A DNA stretch of 64,000 nt. Source: Bacteroidota bacterium. Lineage in GTDB: Bacteria > Bacteroidota > Bacteroidia > Chitinophagales > LD1. How positions within the stretch are numbered: position 1 is the stretch's first letter; each line of letters starts with the position of its first letter. Position numbers and translations under genes: made by a program. Of the stretch, positions 1 to 9,301 are shown in pieces. Location: the NCBI GenBank assembly GCA_018267385.1, contig JAFDYN010000009.1, positions 62,001-126,000 on the forward strand, given 5' to 3'. Under the pieces are notes generated by a model. The model made no database searches and was not told the origin of the DNA. It worked only from the letters and a program-made list of their open reading frames with translations.

Positions 1-197
1 TTGCGTGGCAGCGTCTTGAGCCATTTGATAGAGTTCTTGTACGAGCAGTGCTCGCTCCACATCACAGAGTAGATAGACAGCTCGGTGAAGTTTGGCACGC
101 GACCGAGTATCTTCTTGATCTGGTCAAACTCTTCCGGACGGAGGCCGAGTTGCTGTGCGGTTTCTACAGTGGTAGGGGCTAGTGATGCGTCAGACAT
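1..197 (-). CDS. purL: Phosphoribosylformylglycinamidine synthase, PurL (N-terminal part)
   Basis: Only the first 65 codons lie in the window; the gene runs off the left edge. The ATG is at 195-197. The translation carries the PurL N-terminal signature: a [17 protein letters not shown] stretch followed by [20 protein letters not shown]. PurL uses ATP and glutamine to convert FGAR to FGAM in purine synthesis. The sequence matches the small stand-alone PurL type, whose N-terminus looks like this, rather than the long fused enzyme, but the glutaminase region cannot be seen, so this is an inference. No clear TAnnTTTG element precedes the start. Confidence 0.88.
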   Translation of the reverse strand, partial: MSDASLAPTTVETAQQLGLRPEEFDQIKKILGRVPNFTELSIYSVMWSEHCSYKNSIKWLKTLPR

Positions 198-214
198 ATA
201 GTGCTGGTATTAAA

Positions 215-296
215 TAGTTAGTATTAAGTAGTTAGACTGAGACAGAAATAGCCTGTATGATTGTATTGGTATTGATTTAATACTTAATACTAACTA
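215..296. repeat. AT-rich inverted repeat between purL and the flippase gene
   Basis: A perfect 16-bp inverted repeat: TAGTTAGTATTAAGTA at 215-230 and its complement at 281-296, with a 50-bp loop. The same word family, without a matched partner, recurs at 23010-23047 and 51565-51598. It therefore looks like a dispersed intergenic repeat of this genome rather than a purL regulator. It has no U-tract. Confidence 0.6.
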
Positions 297-320
297 CTGA
301 CTACTAAAGTCGCGGCGAAT

Positions 321-1607
321 TTAGCCATCCTTTCTAAACCGCAGCAGGGATTTTAAAGTATTGTTGATAAATAGGACATCAGACCTGTCTATCAGTAACC
401 TGGAGATAGCAATACGGTAATCTTTCAAAAAAATGGCCAGCATCAGTACCCCGCAGATAATAAAGGCTACCGAGGCCGCGCCACTCGCGCCTGAGAAGTA
501 ATAATGCGGGATCAGCGTATAGCAAAGCGCTACCGAGCAGATCAGCGCCAGCAGTTGTACGAAGATCAGCCTGCCATAGGCGCCGCGGCTCAGGTAGATG
601 CTCTGTATCACCAGCATGAGATTGTACATCAGGATGCCTGGGTAGAGCCATTTGACCTGATATTTCACATACATAAATGACCTCCCAAAGGCCATGCTGT
701 AGAACTCTACAGGCAGGATGGCTATCACAAAGAGGATGGCTGCCGAAGCGATGAAAACTACCTTTAGGTACCGGAGGGTCTGCTCTACGGCCACGCGCTC
801 ATTGTCATGATTGGAGAAGTCACTGTAGTGTATCACAGAGACGGCGCGGCCCAGTATCCACGCCACCTCCAGCATGGAGACTCCGATAGAGTAAAGGCCG
901 AGGTCAGAGACGCCCTGTATATGATACAGCAGGTAGAAGTACAGACGGAAATTAAGCAATTGCAATAGCTCAAACATCTGGTAGCCCAAGCCATATTTGA
1001 AGGAACTATCCAGATCGTCAAAAACCTCGGCTGACGGCCCCCAAGCTATGTATCGGAAGCAGTAAAGGAAGCTCAGCGCCGCAGTAATGCCATATGCCAG
1101 ATAGAGAGGGTAGAGGTAGGCGTATATATCATTCTGATGAAAGATCAGAATGTATATGGCTAGGCCTGCCAGGGTGAGTAAAACAGGTAGCAGGAAGGTG
1201 ATATTATACTTGCGTATTTCCCGTTTTGCCAGGAGTACTGCTCCGTGTATATTGCTGGTGGAGGCCAGTGCAGATAGTAGGCATATATTAAGTGAACGGC
1301 GCCAGGTGAATACATGGTAGTGGCGCAGAAGAATATAAGATAGCGCGGCTACCAGTATGGTCCAGATATAAGCCGGAATGATGAGCCGCTCTACCCGGAA
1401 GCGGGGCACCAGATATACCAGCGCCTGGCCACCTACGAAACTGCAGAAAAAGACAAGGAAGGTGATCGTAGTGAGCAGGATAGTAGCTTCGCCCTTTACC
1501 TTTGGCCCGAGAAAGCGGGACAGCAGGAGGGCTATCAGGAAGTTTGATACTGTAGACAGTATGCGGAATAGCGATGTGTTTGTAATGCTCTGTTGCAAGA
1601 AGTTCAA
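321..1607 (-). CDS. Wzx-like polysaccharide flippase (MATE/MOP superfamily membrane protein)
   Basis: The 428-residue protein is almost entirely hydrophobic, with roughly 12 predicted membrane segments. It begins in the manner of oligosaccharide flippases: a polar start, then an ALLLSRFLGPKVKGEATILL-type segment, with GPxxxG following TM1. Such proteins move undecaprenyl-linked sugar repeat units across the inner membrane for capsule or O-antigen assembly. The divergent gene at 1689 encodes another polysaccharide-type membrane protein, which supports this. No glycosyltransferases adjoin it, so the substrate is unknown. A lipid II-type or teichuronate-type exporter is also possible. Confidence 0.75.
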   Translation of the reverse strand: MNFLQQSITNTSLFRILSTVSNFLIALLLSRFLGPKVKGEATILLTTITFLVFFCSFVGGQALVYLVPRFRVERLIIPAYIWTILVAALSYILLRHYHVFTWRRSLNICLLSALASTSNIHGAVLLAKREIRKYNITFLLPVLLTLAGLAIYILIFHQNDIYAYLYPLYLAYGITAALSFLYCFRYIAWGPSAEVFDDLDSSFKYGLGYQMFELLQLLNFRLYFYLLYHIQGVSDLGLYSIGVSMLEVAWILGRAVSVIHYSDFSNHDNERVAVEQTLRYLKVVFIASAAILFVIAILPVEFYSMAFGRSFMYVKYQVKWLYPGILMYNLMLVIQSIYLSRGAYGRLIFVQLLALICSVALCYTLIPHYYFSGASGAASVAFIICGVLMLAIFLKDYRIAISRLLIDRSDVLFINNTLKSLLRFRKDG

Positions 1608-1688
1608 TTAAATTTAACTTAGTACCATCATCCCTGTGGATGCAATTTATAAAGATTCACCAAACCGAAGCTGCCCGTCGGGCACACC

Positions 1689-3056
1689 ATGAGCCAGTAC
1701 CTGATAGACCTTGCCCTCTTTGTGCTGTATCTGGCGCTGATGCTTTGGTCCTTTGACCGGCTACCACTTTTTGCACACAGCTCTTTATCCCGGCGTGGCC
1801 TGACTGCTTTTTTTAGCCTCAAACTGCTTTTCAGCGTAGCTACTGTACTGGTCTATACTTACTATTATACGGACCGGGCTACGGCAGATATCTACAAATA
1901 CTTTGACGATAGCCGGGTGATCTATGCCGCGATAGGAGAGCACCCGCGTACTTGCTTTCATGTGATCACAGGTTTAGGCTACGACAAGGATAACCCTGAG
2001 CTCAAGGCGGTGCTGGCCAATACACAACATTTTGATAAAAAGGACGCAGGGATTGGCGAGGCCAATAACAGGCTTTTGATACGTCTCCATGTATTGCTGC
2101 GTTTTATATCTCATGGCAATGTGTACATCCACACCCTGTTTTTTTGCTTTCTGTCTTTTGTGGGTTCTGTGGCTCTGTACAGGGCATTGCAGCCGTTCTT
2201 CGAATATGGTCAGGGGCGCATTTTGATAGTGCCTGTCTTCCTGGTGCCCTCTATCCTTTTCTGGACATCAGGGATGCTCAAGGAGACGCTGGTGATGTGC
2301 TTTCTGGGGCTCATGGCCTTCTCAGCCTTCCGTGTACTGAGTTTCCAGAATATAGTGACCAATCTGGTCCTGATGGTCATCTGGGTACTGCTCATGTATC
2401 TGGTCAAACCTTTCATAGCGCTGAGCTTTTTGGCCGGGTTTTACGTCATGGCTACGGTCAACTTCAAAGGTCTGCCGCGGATCATTACAATACTCCTGGG
2501 CATCTTTATTGCACTAGGAGTGCTATACCTGCACCAGACTTTTATATGCGAGGCGATGGCTTCTCTCATAGTGAAGCGTAATGAATTCATACATCTCGGC
2601 ATGGCTATGAATGCCGGCAGCCTGGCAGATACTACTATCCGGGATGCTACCTGCACAGAGCCCTTTAAACTGATCCCGACGGCTATCTATAATGTCTTTT
2701 TGCAGCCTGCCCTCTGGAGCCATGGCGCTATGAATAAGCTCTTTGGCCTGGAAAATACCCTTGTGCTGATCTTTGCTTTGGTATCCCTCCGGTATTTCAA
2801 GCAGCCCAAACGCGTCAAGATGCAGCTAGCAGCCTTCTGTCTGGTCTTTGTAGTGTTGAACTATGGAGTGGTGGGCATCACAATCCCTATCATAGGAGCA
2901 CTGGTGCGGTACAAGGTATTCGGACTACTCTTCTTCTTGATCCTGACCCTCTCAAATGTCAGTATAAGAAAATTTATATCTGATATAAAAAGGATTCCGG
3001 CGGCAGAAAAATGGCTTGCTGGTAGCGCAAAGTTTGTTTTTAACAGAACACTGTAG
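1689..3056 (+). CDS. Polytopic membrane protein, possibly surface-polysaccharide polymerase-like
   Basis: A 455-residue protein with about ten hydrophobic segments and one larger soluble loop (about residues 60-130) after the second or third segment. A conserved-looking FWTSGMLKETLV stretch (about 193-204) resembles the W-S-G-x-x-K-E motif seen in EpsG/O-antigen-polymerase-like proteins. It is divergent from the flippase at 321-1607, with about 80 bp between the starts. Family and function are not securely recognised; assignment to polysaccharide assembly rests on the motif and the neighbour. No catalytic residues can be named. Confidence 0.5.
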   Translation: MSQYLIDLALFVLYLALMLWSFDRLPLFAHSSLSRRGLTAFFSLKLLFSVATVLVYTYYYTDRATADIYKYFDDSRVIYAAIGEHPRTCFHVITGLGYDKDNPELKAVLANTQHFDKKDAGIGEANNRLLIRLHVLLRFISHGNVYIHTLFFCFLSFVGSVALYRALQPFFEYGQGRILIVPVFLVPSILFWTSGMLKETLVMCFLGLMAFSAFRVLSFQNIVTNLVLMVIWVLLMYLVKPFIALSFLAGFYVMATVNFKGLPRIITILLGIFIALGVLYLHQTFICEAMASLIVKRNEFIHLGMAMNAGSLADTTIRDATCTEPFKLIPTAIYNVFLQPALWSHGAMNKLFGLENTLVLIFALVSLRYFKQPKRVKMQLAAFCLVFVVLNYGVVGITIPIIGALVRYKVFGLLFFLILTLSNVSIRKFISDIKRIPAAEKWLAGSAKFVFNRTL

Positions 3057-3129
3057 CCGATTTCTTGTTTTTATTTACAAAAAGTGGATAAATCGACGTC
3101 TTTCTATTTTTTTTCTGAAAGGCTAATTC

Positions 3130-3137
3130 TACCTTTG
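3130..3137 (+). promoter_or_regulatory. Bacteroidota -7 promoter element of glnN
   Basis: TACCTTTG matches TAnnTTTG. TTTT at 3107-3110 lies 19 bp upstream, a one-mismatch fit to the -33 TTTG box. The leader to the ATG at 3196 would be about 50 nt. Confidence 0.6.
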
Positions 3138-3195
3138 CGGCGCAATCGGCAGTTTCCCTTTCTAAACATTTCACCAACCAAAAACAATACTTATT

Positions 3196-5388
3196 ATGTC
3201 AAGTGCCAGGAAAAAAGCAGTAGACACCGTGATCAACCGTGAGGTAGTGCCGCCTATGCTGGCAGGTACCAAGGTGTCGGACTATTATGCCTCCAATGTT
3301 TTCACCGACAAGGCCATGCGCGATCACCTCTCTGATGATGCCTACAAGGCAGTCCGCGAGGCGATCAAGACCGGCAAAAAGATCAGCCGCGAGATATCGG
3401 AGTCTGTAGCGCAGGGTATGAAGGCCTGGGCTATGAGCAAGGGTGCCAATAGCTACACGCACTGGTTTCAGCCACTGACCGGCGCTACTGCCGAGAAGCA
3501 CGATATGTTCTTTACTCCAAAGGGTGATGGCGCTATAGAGGTATTCAGCGGAGATGCGCTGGTACAGCAGGAGCCTGATGCTTCTTCCTTCCCGAGTGGC
3601 GGTATCCGTGCTACTTTTGAGGCGCGTGGCTATACTGCCTGGGACCCAAACTCTCCGGCATTCATCATGGAGATCGGTGATGGCAAGACCCTTTGCATCC
3701 CTACTATCTTCATTTCTTACACTGGCGAGACACTTGACTATAAAGCACCGCTGCTGAAGTCTTCCCACTTCCTGGAGGAAGCCGCACTGCCTGTGGTACA
3801 TATGTTTGACAAAGACGCTACCCGCGTCACAGCTACTCTCGGCTGGGAGCAGGAGTACTTCCTGATAGACGAGGCGCTGTTCTATAATCGTCCTGACCTG
3901 ATGTTCACAGGCCGTACCCTCGTAGGTTCATCTCCGGCCAAGGGCCAGCAGCTGGAGGACCACTACTTTGGTACTATCCCTGAGCGCGTGTATGCCTACA
4001 TGCTGGACCTGGAGGTAGAGTGCCACAAGCTCGGTATCCCTGTCCGTACCCGTCATAATGAGGTAGCGCCGGCTCAGTTTGAGTGCGCACCGATGTTTGA
4101 GGAGGTGAATGTGGCAGTAGACCACAACCAGCTCCTGATGGACCTGATGGAGCGTGTAGCCCGCCGTCACAAGCTGCGCGTGCTGCTGCATGAGAAACCA
4201 TTTGCAGGTATCAATGGCTCCGGCAAACACAACAACTGGTCTATGGGCACCGACACGGGTAAGAACCTCCTGAGCCCGGGCAAGACACCAAAGAACAACA
4301 TGCTCTTCCTCACGTTCTTCGTAAACGTGATCAAGGCTGTGAGCGAGCATGCAGACCTCCTGCGCGCCTCTATAGCCTCAGCCAATAACGACCACCGCTT
4401 GGGTGCCAATGAGGCGCCACCGGCTATCATCTCTACCTTCATCGGATCGTACATGAGCAACGTGCTGGACGAGATAGAGAAGCGTGTAGCTGCAGGCAAG
4501 TATGACGAGCTAAGCAATGCTAACCTGAAGCTTGATATCCACAATAAGATACCAGACGTGATGCTGGATAACACTGACCGCAATCGTACCTCTCCGTTTG
4601 CCTTCACGGGTAATAAGTTTGAGTTCCGCGCGGTAGGTTCATCGGCCAACTGTGCTCAGTCTATGACCGTGATGAACACTATCATGGGTAATCAGCTCAT
4701 CGCATTCAAGGCGGAGGTAGACAAGCTCATCAAGGACGGAGAGAGCAAGGACGGTGCTATCATGCGTGTACTTCGCAGCTATATCACCAGTTCTAAGAGC
4801 ATCAGGTTTGAGGGAGATGGCTACTCTGAGGCGTGGGAGAAAGAAGCTAAAAAGCGCGGCCTGAACAATGTGAAGACGACTCCTTATGCACTTGATTTCT
4901 TCGTGACCAAGAAGGCTAAGGACCTCTTCGTAAAGAATGGCATCTACTCTGAGCGTGAGCTGATAGCCCGCTACGATATCATGAACCACAGCTATGTACT
5001 GAAGATAGATATCGAGGCCAAAACGCTGGCAGATATGGCTACGAGCGTGATCGTGCCTGCTGCGCTGAACTACCTCAATACCCTGATCACAAACATCAAG
5101 GGCCTGAAGGAAATAGGTGTAGCTGCTACCGCTACCAAGGCTCAGAAGGATCTCGCTACCAAGATCGCTACCCATATCAATAAGATACAGGAAGGTGTGG
5201 CTAAGCTGGAGGCTGCTATTGCTACTGCCCACAAGGCAAAGAGTGTATCAGACGAGGCCAAGGCATACTGCGATAAGGTGAAGCCTACCTTTGACCTGAT
5301 CCGTGATGAGATCGATGCACTGGAGCTGATCGTAGACGACAATGTATGGCCTCTGCCTAAGTACAGGGAGATGCTCTTCATCCGCTAG
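3196..5388 (+). CDS. glnN: Glutamine synthetase type III
   Basis: This 730-residue protein joins glutamate and ammonia with ATP hydrolysis to make glutamine. The length (about 700-730) and the N-terminal region are those of the GSIII class, which is common in Bacteroidota and some cyanobacteria and forms double-ring dodecamers. Visible signatures include THWFQPLTGATAEKHD, the GWEQEYFLID metal-binding segment, RHNEVAPAQFE, and GSGKHNNWSMGT in the ATP/glutamate site, followed by an NDHRLGANEAPP loop. The C-terminal about 150 residues are helical, as in GSIII. The gene is monocistronic, with its own promoter and a strong terminator at 5431-5461. No NtrC-type or PII gene is adjacent. Confidence 0.96.
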   Translation: MSSARKKAVDTVINREVVPPMLAGTKVSDYYASNVFTDKAMRDHLSDDAYKAVREAIKTGKKISREISESVAQGMKAWAMSKGANSYTHWFQPLTGATAEKHDMFFTPKGDGAIEVFSGDALVQQEPDASSFPSGGIRATFEARGYTAWDPNSPAFIMEIGDGKTLCIPTIFISYTGETLDYKAPLLKSSHFLEEAALPVVHMFDKDATRVTATLGWEQEYFLIDEALFYNRPDLMFTGRTLVGSSPAKGQQLEDHYFGTIPERVYAYMLDLEVECHKLGIPVRTRHNEVAPAQFECAPMFEEVNVAVDHNQLLMDLMERVARRHKLRVLLHEKPFAGINGSGKHNNWSMGTDTGKNLLSPGKTPKNNMLFLTFFVNVIKAVSEHADLLRASIASANNDHRLGANEAPPAIISTFIGSYMSNVLDEIEKRVAAGKYDELSNANLKLDIHNKIPDVMLDNTDRNRTSPFAFTGNKFEFRAVGSSANCAQSMTVMNTIMGNQLIAFKAEVDKLIKDGESKDGAIMRVLRSYITSSKSIRFEGDGYSEAWEKEAKKRGLNNVKTTPYALDFFVTKKAKDLFVKNGIYSERELIARYDIMNHSYVLKIDIEAKTLADMATSVIVPAALNYLNTLITNIKGLKEIGVAATATKAQKDLATKIATHINKIQEGVAKLEAAIATAHKAKSVSDEAKAYCDKVKPTFDLIRDEIDALELIVDDNVWPLPKYREMLFIR

Positions 5389-5430
5389 TCATCAGGTGTC
5401 AGTTGCCGGTTGGCAGTTGACTGGAAATAC

Positions 5431-5461
5431 AAAAGCCCTTGCTCCATGAGCAGGGGCTTTT
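5431..5461. terminator. Terminator after glnN
   Basis: AAAAGCCCTTGCTC, a 3-nt loop, then GAGCAGGGGCTTTT form a 14-bp stem with one G-U pair. The A and T flanks mean it can act on both strands, so it can also end transcripts from the convergent gene at 5476-6276. Confidence 0.85.
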
Positions 5462-5475
5462 GCTTTACATTCTTT

Positions 5476-6276
5476 TTAGTGTCTGCCACCTCCGTGGCCT
5501 CCGCCACCGCCGGGATGTCCGCCACCACCGCCTCCGCTCATGCGGACGGCATGACCGCCTTGATTAAAGCGCTGGCCGCCGGGCTGGCTAACGCTGTGTA
5601 CTGCAGGATGACTTTGAGGATTATGTATCTGGCCTTTCTCACCTGAGAATGTCGTCTCGTGGGCTACGTGATTTTGGACTGGTGCTGTGTGATTGGTGCC
5701 GTGCATGACCTCTACCTCGTGGCCGGTAGGGCGGTAGTGTACGCCATTAGGGCCATTGAAGCTGGCGTGATTGACGGTATGATTTACTACTACAGTTTTG
5801 TCTACATAGACATTGTGTATGCCGCCGCCTACATGCCATACGGCAGTATTGTAGAGGAAGTGGCCACCATCCCAGCGTCCGCCTACGAAGCCGGTACCGT
5901 AGTAGCCGAAGCCATAGTTGATGCCGCCGTAGTAGCCGATGCTGGCACCCCAGTAGCCCCTATGCCAGCCGTAGTAGCCGCCATAGAAACTCCAATAACC
6001 GGGTGTCCAGAGCAGGCCTGGAGATGGAGGGGCCACCCATACGCCGGGAATCCATGTATATGCGCTGCCATTCCAATACCAGTAGCCCGGAGTCCAGATG
6101 TAGCCATCTACGGGACAAGGTGGCTGTACGTAGTCAGGGATGGGAGGAGGGGCAGTCTGTGCCTGTACGGTCACGGATGACTGGTCGTCCTGATAGTAGG
6201 TGTCGTCTGTAGAGGTCTGGCTCCAGGCGCTATGCGCAAGAGCCACGAGTGCGAGGATGATCGTTATTCTTTTCAT
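5476..6276 (-). CDS. Secreted YXWGXW-repeat protein with Gly/His-rich tail
   Basis: The 266-residue protein starts with a signal peptide (MKRITIILALVALAHSAWSQ, cut near Q20). Residues about 50-130 are a run of short aromatic repeats of the type W-x-P-G-Y-W and Y-x-W-x-P-G-x-W, the hallmark of YXWGXW/BcpO-related repeat proteins. The C-terminus is very rich in Gly and His (GGGGGGHPGGGGGHGGGRH at the end), which suggests metal binding or simple disorder. These proteins occur in the envelope of Gram-negative bacteria; their function is unknown. The AACTTTTG element near 6300 is one mismatch from TAnnTTTG. Confidence 0.75.
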   Translation of the reverse strand: MKRITIILALVALAHSAWSQTSTDDTYYQDDQSSVTVQAQTAPPPIPDYVQPPCPVDGYIWTPGYWYWNGSAYTWIPGVWVAPPSPGLLWTPGYWSFYGGYYGWHRGYWGASIGYYGGINYGFGYYGTGFVGGRWDGGHFLYNTAVWHVGGGIHNVYVDKTVVVNHTVNHASFNGPNGVHYRPTGHEVEVMHGTNHTAPVQNHVAHETTFSGEKGQIHNPQSHPAVHSVSQPGGQRFNQGGHAVRMSGGGGGGHPGGGGGHGGGRH

Positions 6277-6471
6277 AATAGTGTGATTGGTCTTTGGACC
6301 AAAAGTTTAATGATGGGTAAGGAAACAATGCAGGTGCCAAAGTGGCACTATATGAAATTTTTAACCTGGTGTTAAATAGTGGATGAAGCGGATGATACTC
6401 CGGAAAGCGAAGCACTGAACTTGGATGAAAAGAGTTGTCCTATTTGTACTATCTTTAGATAACCATCATAT

Positions 6472-6801
6472 ATGAAACGCCGCTTTTATTTACTTCTTAT
6501 CATCGTTAGCTGTGGCTTGAGTGCTTGCGCCCAGTCGGCCAGGTTGATGCCTGTTAGTTTGGATGATATACATGTTCTGCCTCAGTATATATCGGAAGGT
6601 AATACTTCAAACGTTCTGTATGATCTCCATGGGCAAGCAATATCTAATGATGTCAGAGTCATTGATTCTGGTGGGTGGTGCTCTGGCCTATATGTACCTG
6701 CTACAGCTGTCCGTGCCTGTGACTGGGATTGGTTCACTACTGCCTATCTGATGCAAGAATATAAGCTGCACACAAACCGTCCGTATGACAGGCGCCTGTA
6801 A
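6472..6801 (+). CDS. Small putative lipoprotein, first of a tandem pair
   Basis: A 109-residue protein with a lipoprotein-type signal: a KRR start, a hydrophobic stretch and an LSAC lipobox ending at Cys19. I do not recognise a family. The mature part begins with a SLDDIHVLPQYISEG segment that matches, with changes, the segment after the signal peptide of the next reading frame (6812-7165). The two therefore look like a tandem duplication separated by 10 bp. A TATCTTTA element (near-consensus -7 box) lies about 20 bp upstream of the ATG. The protein is probably attached to the envelope. Confidence 0.55.
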   Translation: MKRRFYLLLIIVSCGLSACAQSARLMPVSLDDIHVLPQYISEGNTSNVLYDLHGQAISNDVRVIDSGGWCSGLYVPATAVRACDWDWFTTAYLMQEYKLHTNRPYDRRL

Positions 6802-6811
6802 ATGGTCAACA

Positions 6812-7165
6812 ATGAATTTAATAGGCCTAATGATCTTTTGCTGTATGAGTTGGGCTCTTGCTGCTCAGGCTGATCATGGAGTGATGACTAGCGTGGATGA
6901 TATAAAGGTCTAACGGTTAGTGTTGGAAAATTACAGCCCGGATTTTCTGAATGATACTTCTGCACTCAAAGGCTACGCCATGGGATTACCAGAAATATGG
7001 TTGAGAGATGGTGCTGTGGGGATAACTATTGTCGATAAGCGCAACGGCTATTATGACATGTTACGGATGGATGAGTACCGTACCTTACAGAGCGGTGCTT
7101 TTACAAACGTAAATAATACGCGTTTTTACACTACAGCACTGCGCCCTACGCTATCCTCTGGCTAA
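6812..7165 (+). pseudogene. Secreted paralogue of the 6472 gene, interrupted by an in-frame TAA
   Basis: From the ATG at 6812 the frame encodes a clear signal peptide (MNLIGLMIFCCMSWALAAQA) and the start of the mature part, then meets TAA at 6911-6913. The same frame stays open for another 84 codons to 7165. Across the stop the translation continues the similarity to the upstream neighbour: SVDDIKV-stop-RLVLENYSPDFLNDTSALKGY against SLDDIHVLPQYISEGNTSNVLYDLHG. This fits a single nonsense mutation in a formerly intact gene of about 117 residues. A GTG at 6920 could restart translation but would lack a signal peptide. A sequencing error is possible. Confidence 0.65.
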
Positions 7166-7253
7166 GTGGATGGAAGATGTATGTTGTCATTTTAGGCATT
7201 AAGTTTCAGCTTGGCCGGCTTAATTTTTTTTCAGTAAAGTCTTACACGCAAAA

Positions 7254-8159
7254 TTATTTACTATCGAGCCCAGCAGGTATCGCTGCATCATTGTCCTGCA
7301 AATATTTTGCCAGTGGCGGAAGGTTATAGTTTTTTCTAAGAATGTCTATATTCGTGAAGGACTGCACTTTATATAGCTCCATTCTATTCTTCTGTGCGCT
7401 CCATACCAGCTGTGTACCAAACTGCTGAGGTTGATCTTTTCTCATATTGATCCTATCTACCAGCAGTGCATATGAATTTTTACCTAGTTGGCCATTCTTG
7501 ATAGCCTCATTAACCATGGGCAAATACTTCTCCTGATAAGGTAGATCGGCATGAATGATCACCTGAAAGGCAACTTTTTTTAATTCAGGACCGACTACTT
7601 CTGCACCCGGATATTGTCCTGTTCTGTCCATGATTTCAGATAGAACCCGTTGGTTTGTGCTATCCAATAAATTCTGCTGTTGCCATTTACTTTCATTCCC
7701 TTTTATCCATGGAGCGTCAGCTGCATTAGCCCGATATTTACCATCATTCTCATCCATCGCTACTATCGCTCTGATCACCGTACTATCCATATTTCTATGA
7801 ATAGAGTCACAAAACCTTCTGAGCTTGGATAATTGAAAGGAATCATAATCTTTCAAAATAGATAGAACGGGGAAAGGAGGATTTTGCAGTGCGCTGCATT
7901 CTTGTACAGGAGAATGAATAAGGACCTGGCGCAAATATTTAAGTACGGTATCCTGTGGAGCGTTTAGATGATAGTACGCAATGTACCTATTATGCAGAGA
8001 TGTGTATAGGTCTCCAGAATCAATCTCTGAGATCAATTTCTGATACCGTTCCGGAGATGTATCTGCACGCATGATCTGGCCATTCACCTGCTGGCCTGAT
8101 GTCATAAGCACAGTGAGTATACACGCTAGAAAAAAAAGCTTTTGTACGGGATAGTTCAT
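7254..8159 (-). CDS. Secreted DUF6624-type protein
   Basis: About 300 residues. I place the start at the ATG at 8159, which gives a signal peptide (MNYPVQKLFFLACILTVLMT); two upstream ATGs also exist. The C-terminal half has the DUF6624 pattern: LDSTNQRVLSEIMDRTGQYP, then a V-x-HADLPYQEKYLP segment, then ALLVDRINMRKDQPQQFGTQ. The order D-x-N ... G-x-P ... H-x-D ... YLP ... LLVDR ... Q-x-(Y/F)GTQ is characteristic. The biochemical role of the family is unknown. The next gene on this strand (8219-8899) lies 59 bp upstream, so the two may be co-transcribed. Confidence 0.65.
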   Translation of the reverse strand: MNYPVQKLFFLACILTVLMTSGQQVNGQIMRADTSPERYQKLISEIDSGDLYTSLHNRYIAYYHLNAPQDTVLKYLRQVLIHSPVQECSALQNPPFPVLSILKDYDSFQLSKLRRFCDSIHRNMDSTVIRAIVAMDENDGKYRANAADAPWIKGNESKWQQQNLLDSTNQRVLSEIMDRTGQYPGAEVVGPELKKVAFQVIIHADLPYQEKYLPMVNEAIKNGQLGKNSYALLVDRINMRKDQPQQFGTQLVWSAQKNRMELYKVQSFTNIDILRKNYNLPPLAKYLQDNDAAIPAGLDSK

Positions 8160-8218
8160 GCTCATAGACGTTTTCAAATGTGGAAACACGATTACAAAGC
8201 TATAGACGTTATTCCAAT

Positions 8219-8899
8219 TTACAGCACCACACCCGGTGCTACCTCCAGAGTACGCGGGCGGAAGGTACGTGGGTCTATCTTGGGTAGGTTGGGAAGTGGT
8301 GTTTTGGTTTTGTCTTGTTTCATCAGCTTCTTGCCGAAGTCTACCTCGGTCACTTTGATCGGTGCATCTTCTTCATTAGTGTTATACTCGGTGCCCTTGT
8401 AGGACTGCAGTACCCACTCCTTTTCTTTATTGCGCCAGGCCAGTTTGTACTGGGCAGTCCACTGTACGGAGACGCCACCGGCATAGTTGAGGATGATCTG
8501 ATTGCCATCTGTGTGTAGCGGCCCATCTACGGTATTGGTGATAGGATCGCCCTCGCCATTGTTATTGCGCAGGATGATACTGTCTGACTTCATATTAAAT
8601 ACCAGAGAGTCATTCCCCTTGCCGAATAATACTACGAGGATACGCGGGTTGCCGTTGAACTTTGTGTCAAAGTGATTGGTATTGAGATAGTCTGTGCCGG
8701 CCTGGTATACGATGGCGTAGTCCTCATAGAGGTCATTATTGAAATCGCCCGAGTCTATGAGCGCTACATCCCAGTCCTTAGGCTGGAAGGCGTCATAACC
8801 TTTACCTTCCTGCAGGATGGTAGGCGAGGGGATCTTTTGTGCAAATGCGGAAAGGGTCAGAGCGAAGAGAGCGAAGACGAGCAGGGTAATGCGATTCAT
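8219..8899 (-). CDS. Secreted protein of unknown function with an FG-GAP-like segment
   Basis: A 226-residue protein with a signal peptide (MNRITLLVFALFALTLSAFAQ). Near residue 50 there is a DSGDFNNDLYEDYAIVYQ segment that resembles the calcium-binding D-x-N-x-D loop of FG-GAP/VCBS repeats; only one is evident, so a beta-propeller is not indicated. The rest is beta-rich, and the C-terminus has a basic patch KKLMKQDKTKT. I do not recognise a family. It may share a transcript with the DUF6624 gene downstream. Confidence 0.5.
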   Translation of the reverse strand: MNRITLLVFALFALTLSAFAQKIPSPTILQEGKGYDAFQPKDWDVALIDSGDFNNDLYEDYAIVYQAGTDYLNTNHFDTKFNGNPRILVVLFGKGNDSLVFNMKSDSIILRNNNGEGDPITNTVDGPLHTDGNQIILNYAGGVSVQWTAQYKLAWRNKEKEWVLQSYKGTEYNTNEEDAPIKVTEVDFGKKLMKQDKTKTPLPNLPKIDPRTFRPRTLEVAPGVVL

Positions 8900-8989
8900 G
8901 TCTGGTGTTTGATGATCAGCAAAGGTAACGGAGAATAGCAGAATTAATTATAACGAGGGTCGTTAAAAAGTGTATGCTGGCCTAATACC

Positions 8990-9245
8990 CCTGCAATTTG
9001 TTCTCTCCTTTCTTTTGTCTTGATTCAAAAGAAACAAAAAATCAATGCTCTGCGCACTCAGCCTAAAACAATTGCACCCACCCGCTGCCGGTCAAACTCG
9101 CCGTCTACGTTTGGTGCCGGAGGTAAATTTACTGTAAAAGTCACTTGTGAGATAATGCCGTATGGTTCAAACAGTGACCGCCAACCTTGCCCCGCTATGC
9201 AATTGTTTCTTAACGGCTAACTGCGCAAGGCCCAATAAAATACAA
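8990..9245. repeat. Non-coding region resembling a dispersed Bacteroidota repeat
   Basis: The 402-bp gap 8900-9301 holds no convincing gene. It contains CTTTCTTTTGTCTTGATTC, then AAAAGAAACAAAAAATCAA, which form an imperfect palindrome around 9009-9045. Downstream lie GTCAAACTCGC (about 9089) and GGTTCAAACAG (about 9163), and an ATTGC... / ...GCAATTG pair (9070 and 9198). The word pattern TTTTGTCTTGA-x-CAAAAGAAACAAAAA followed by TCAAACTCG recalls repeats common between genes in Bacteroidota genomes. That link is from memory and needs a search. Confidence 0.4.
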
Positions 9246-9301
9246 ATGGGATGTGTCGAGATCAATACATGTATACCTATCCAACTGACAGGCTCAAAAT
9301 A

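Noticed and set aside
5659..6180. 173-residue frame opposite the YXWGXW gene
   Set aside because: Ala/Val-rich complement of the Gly/Tyr/Trp repeats; a shadow.
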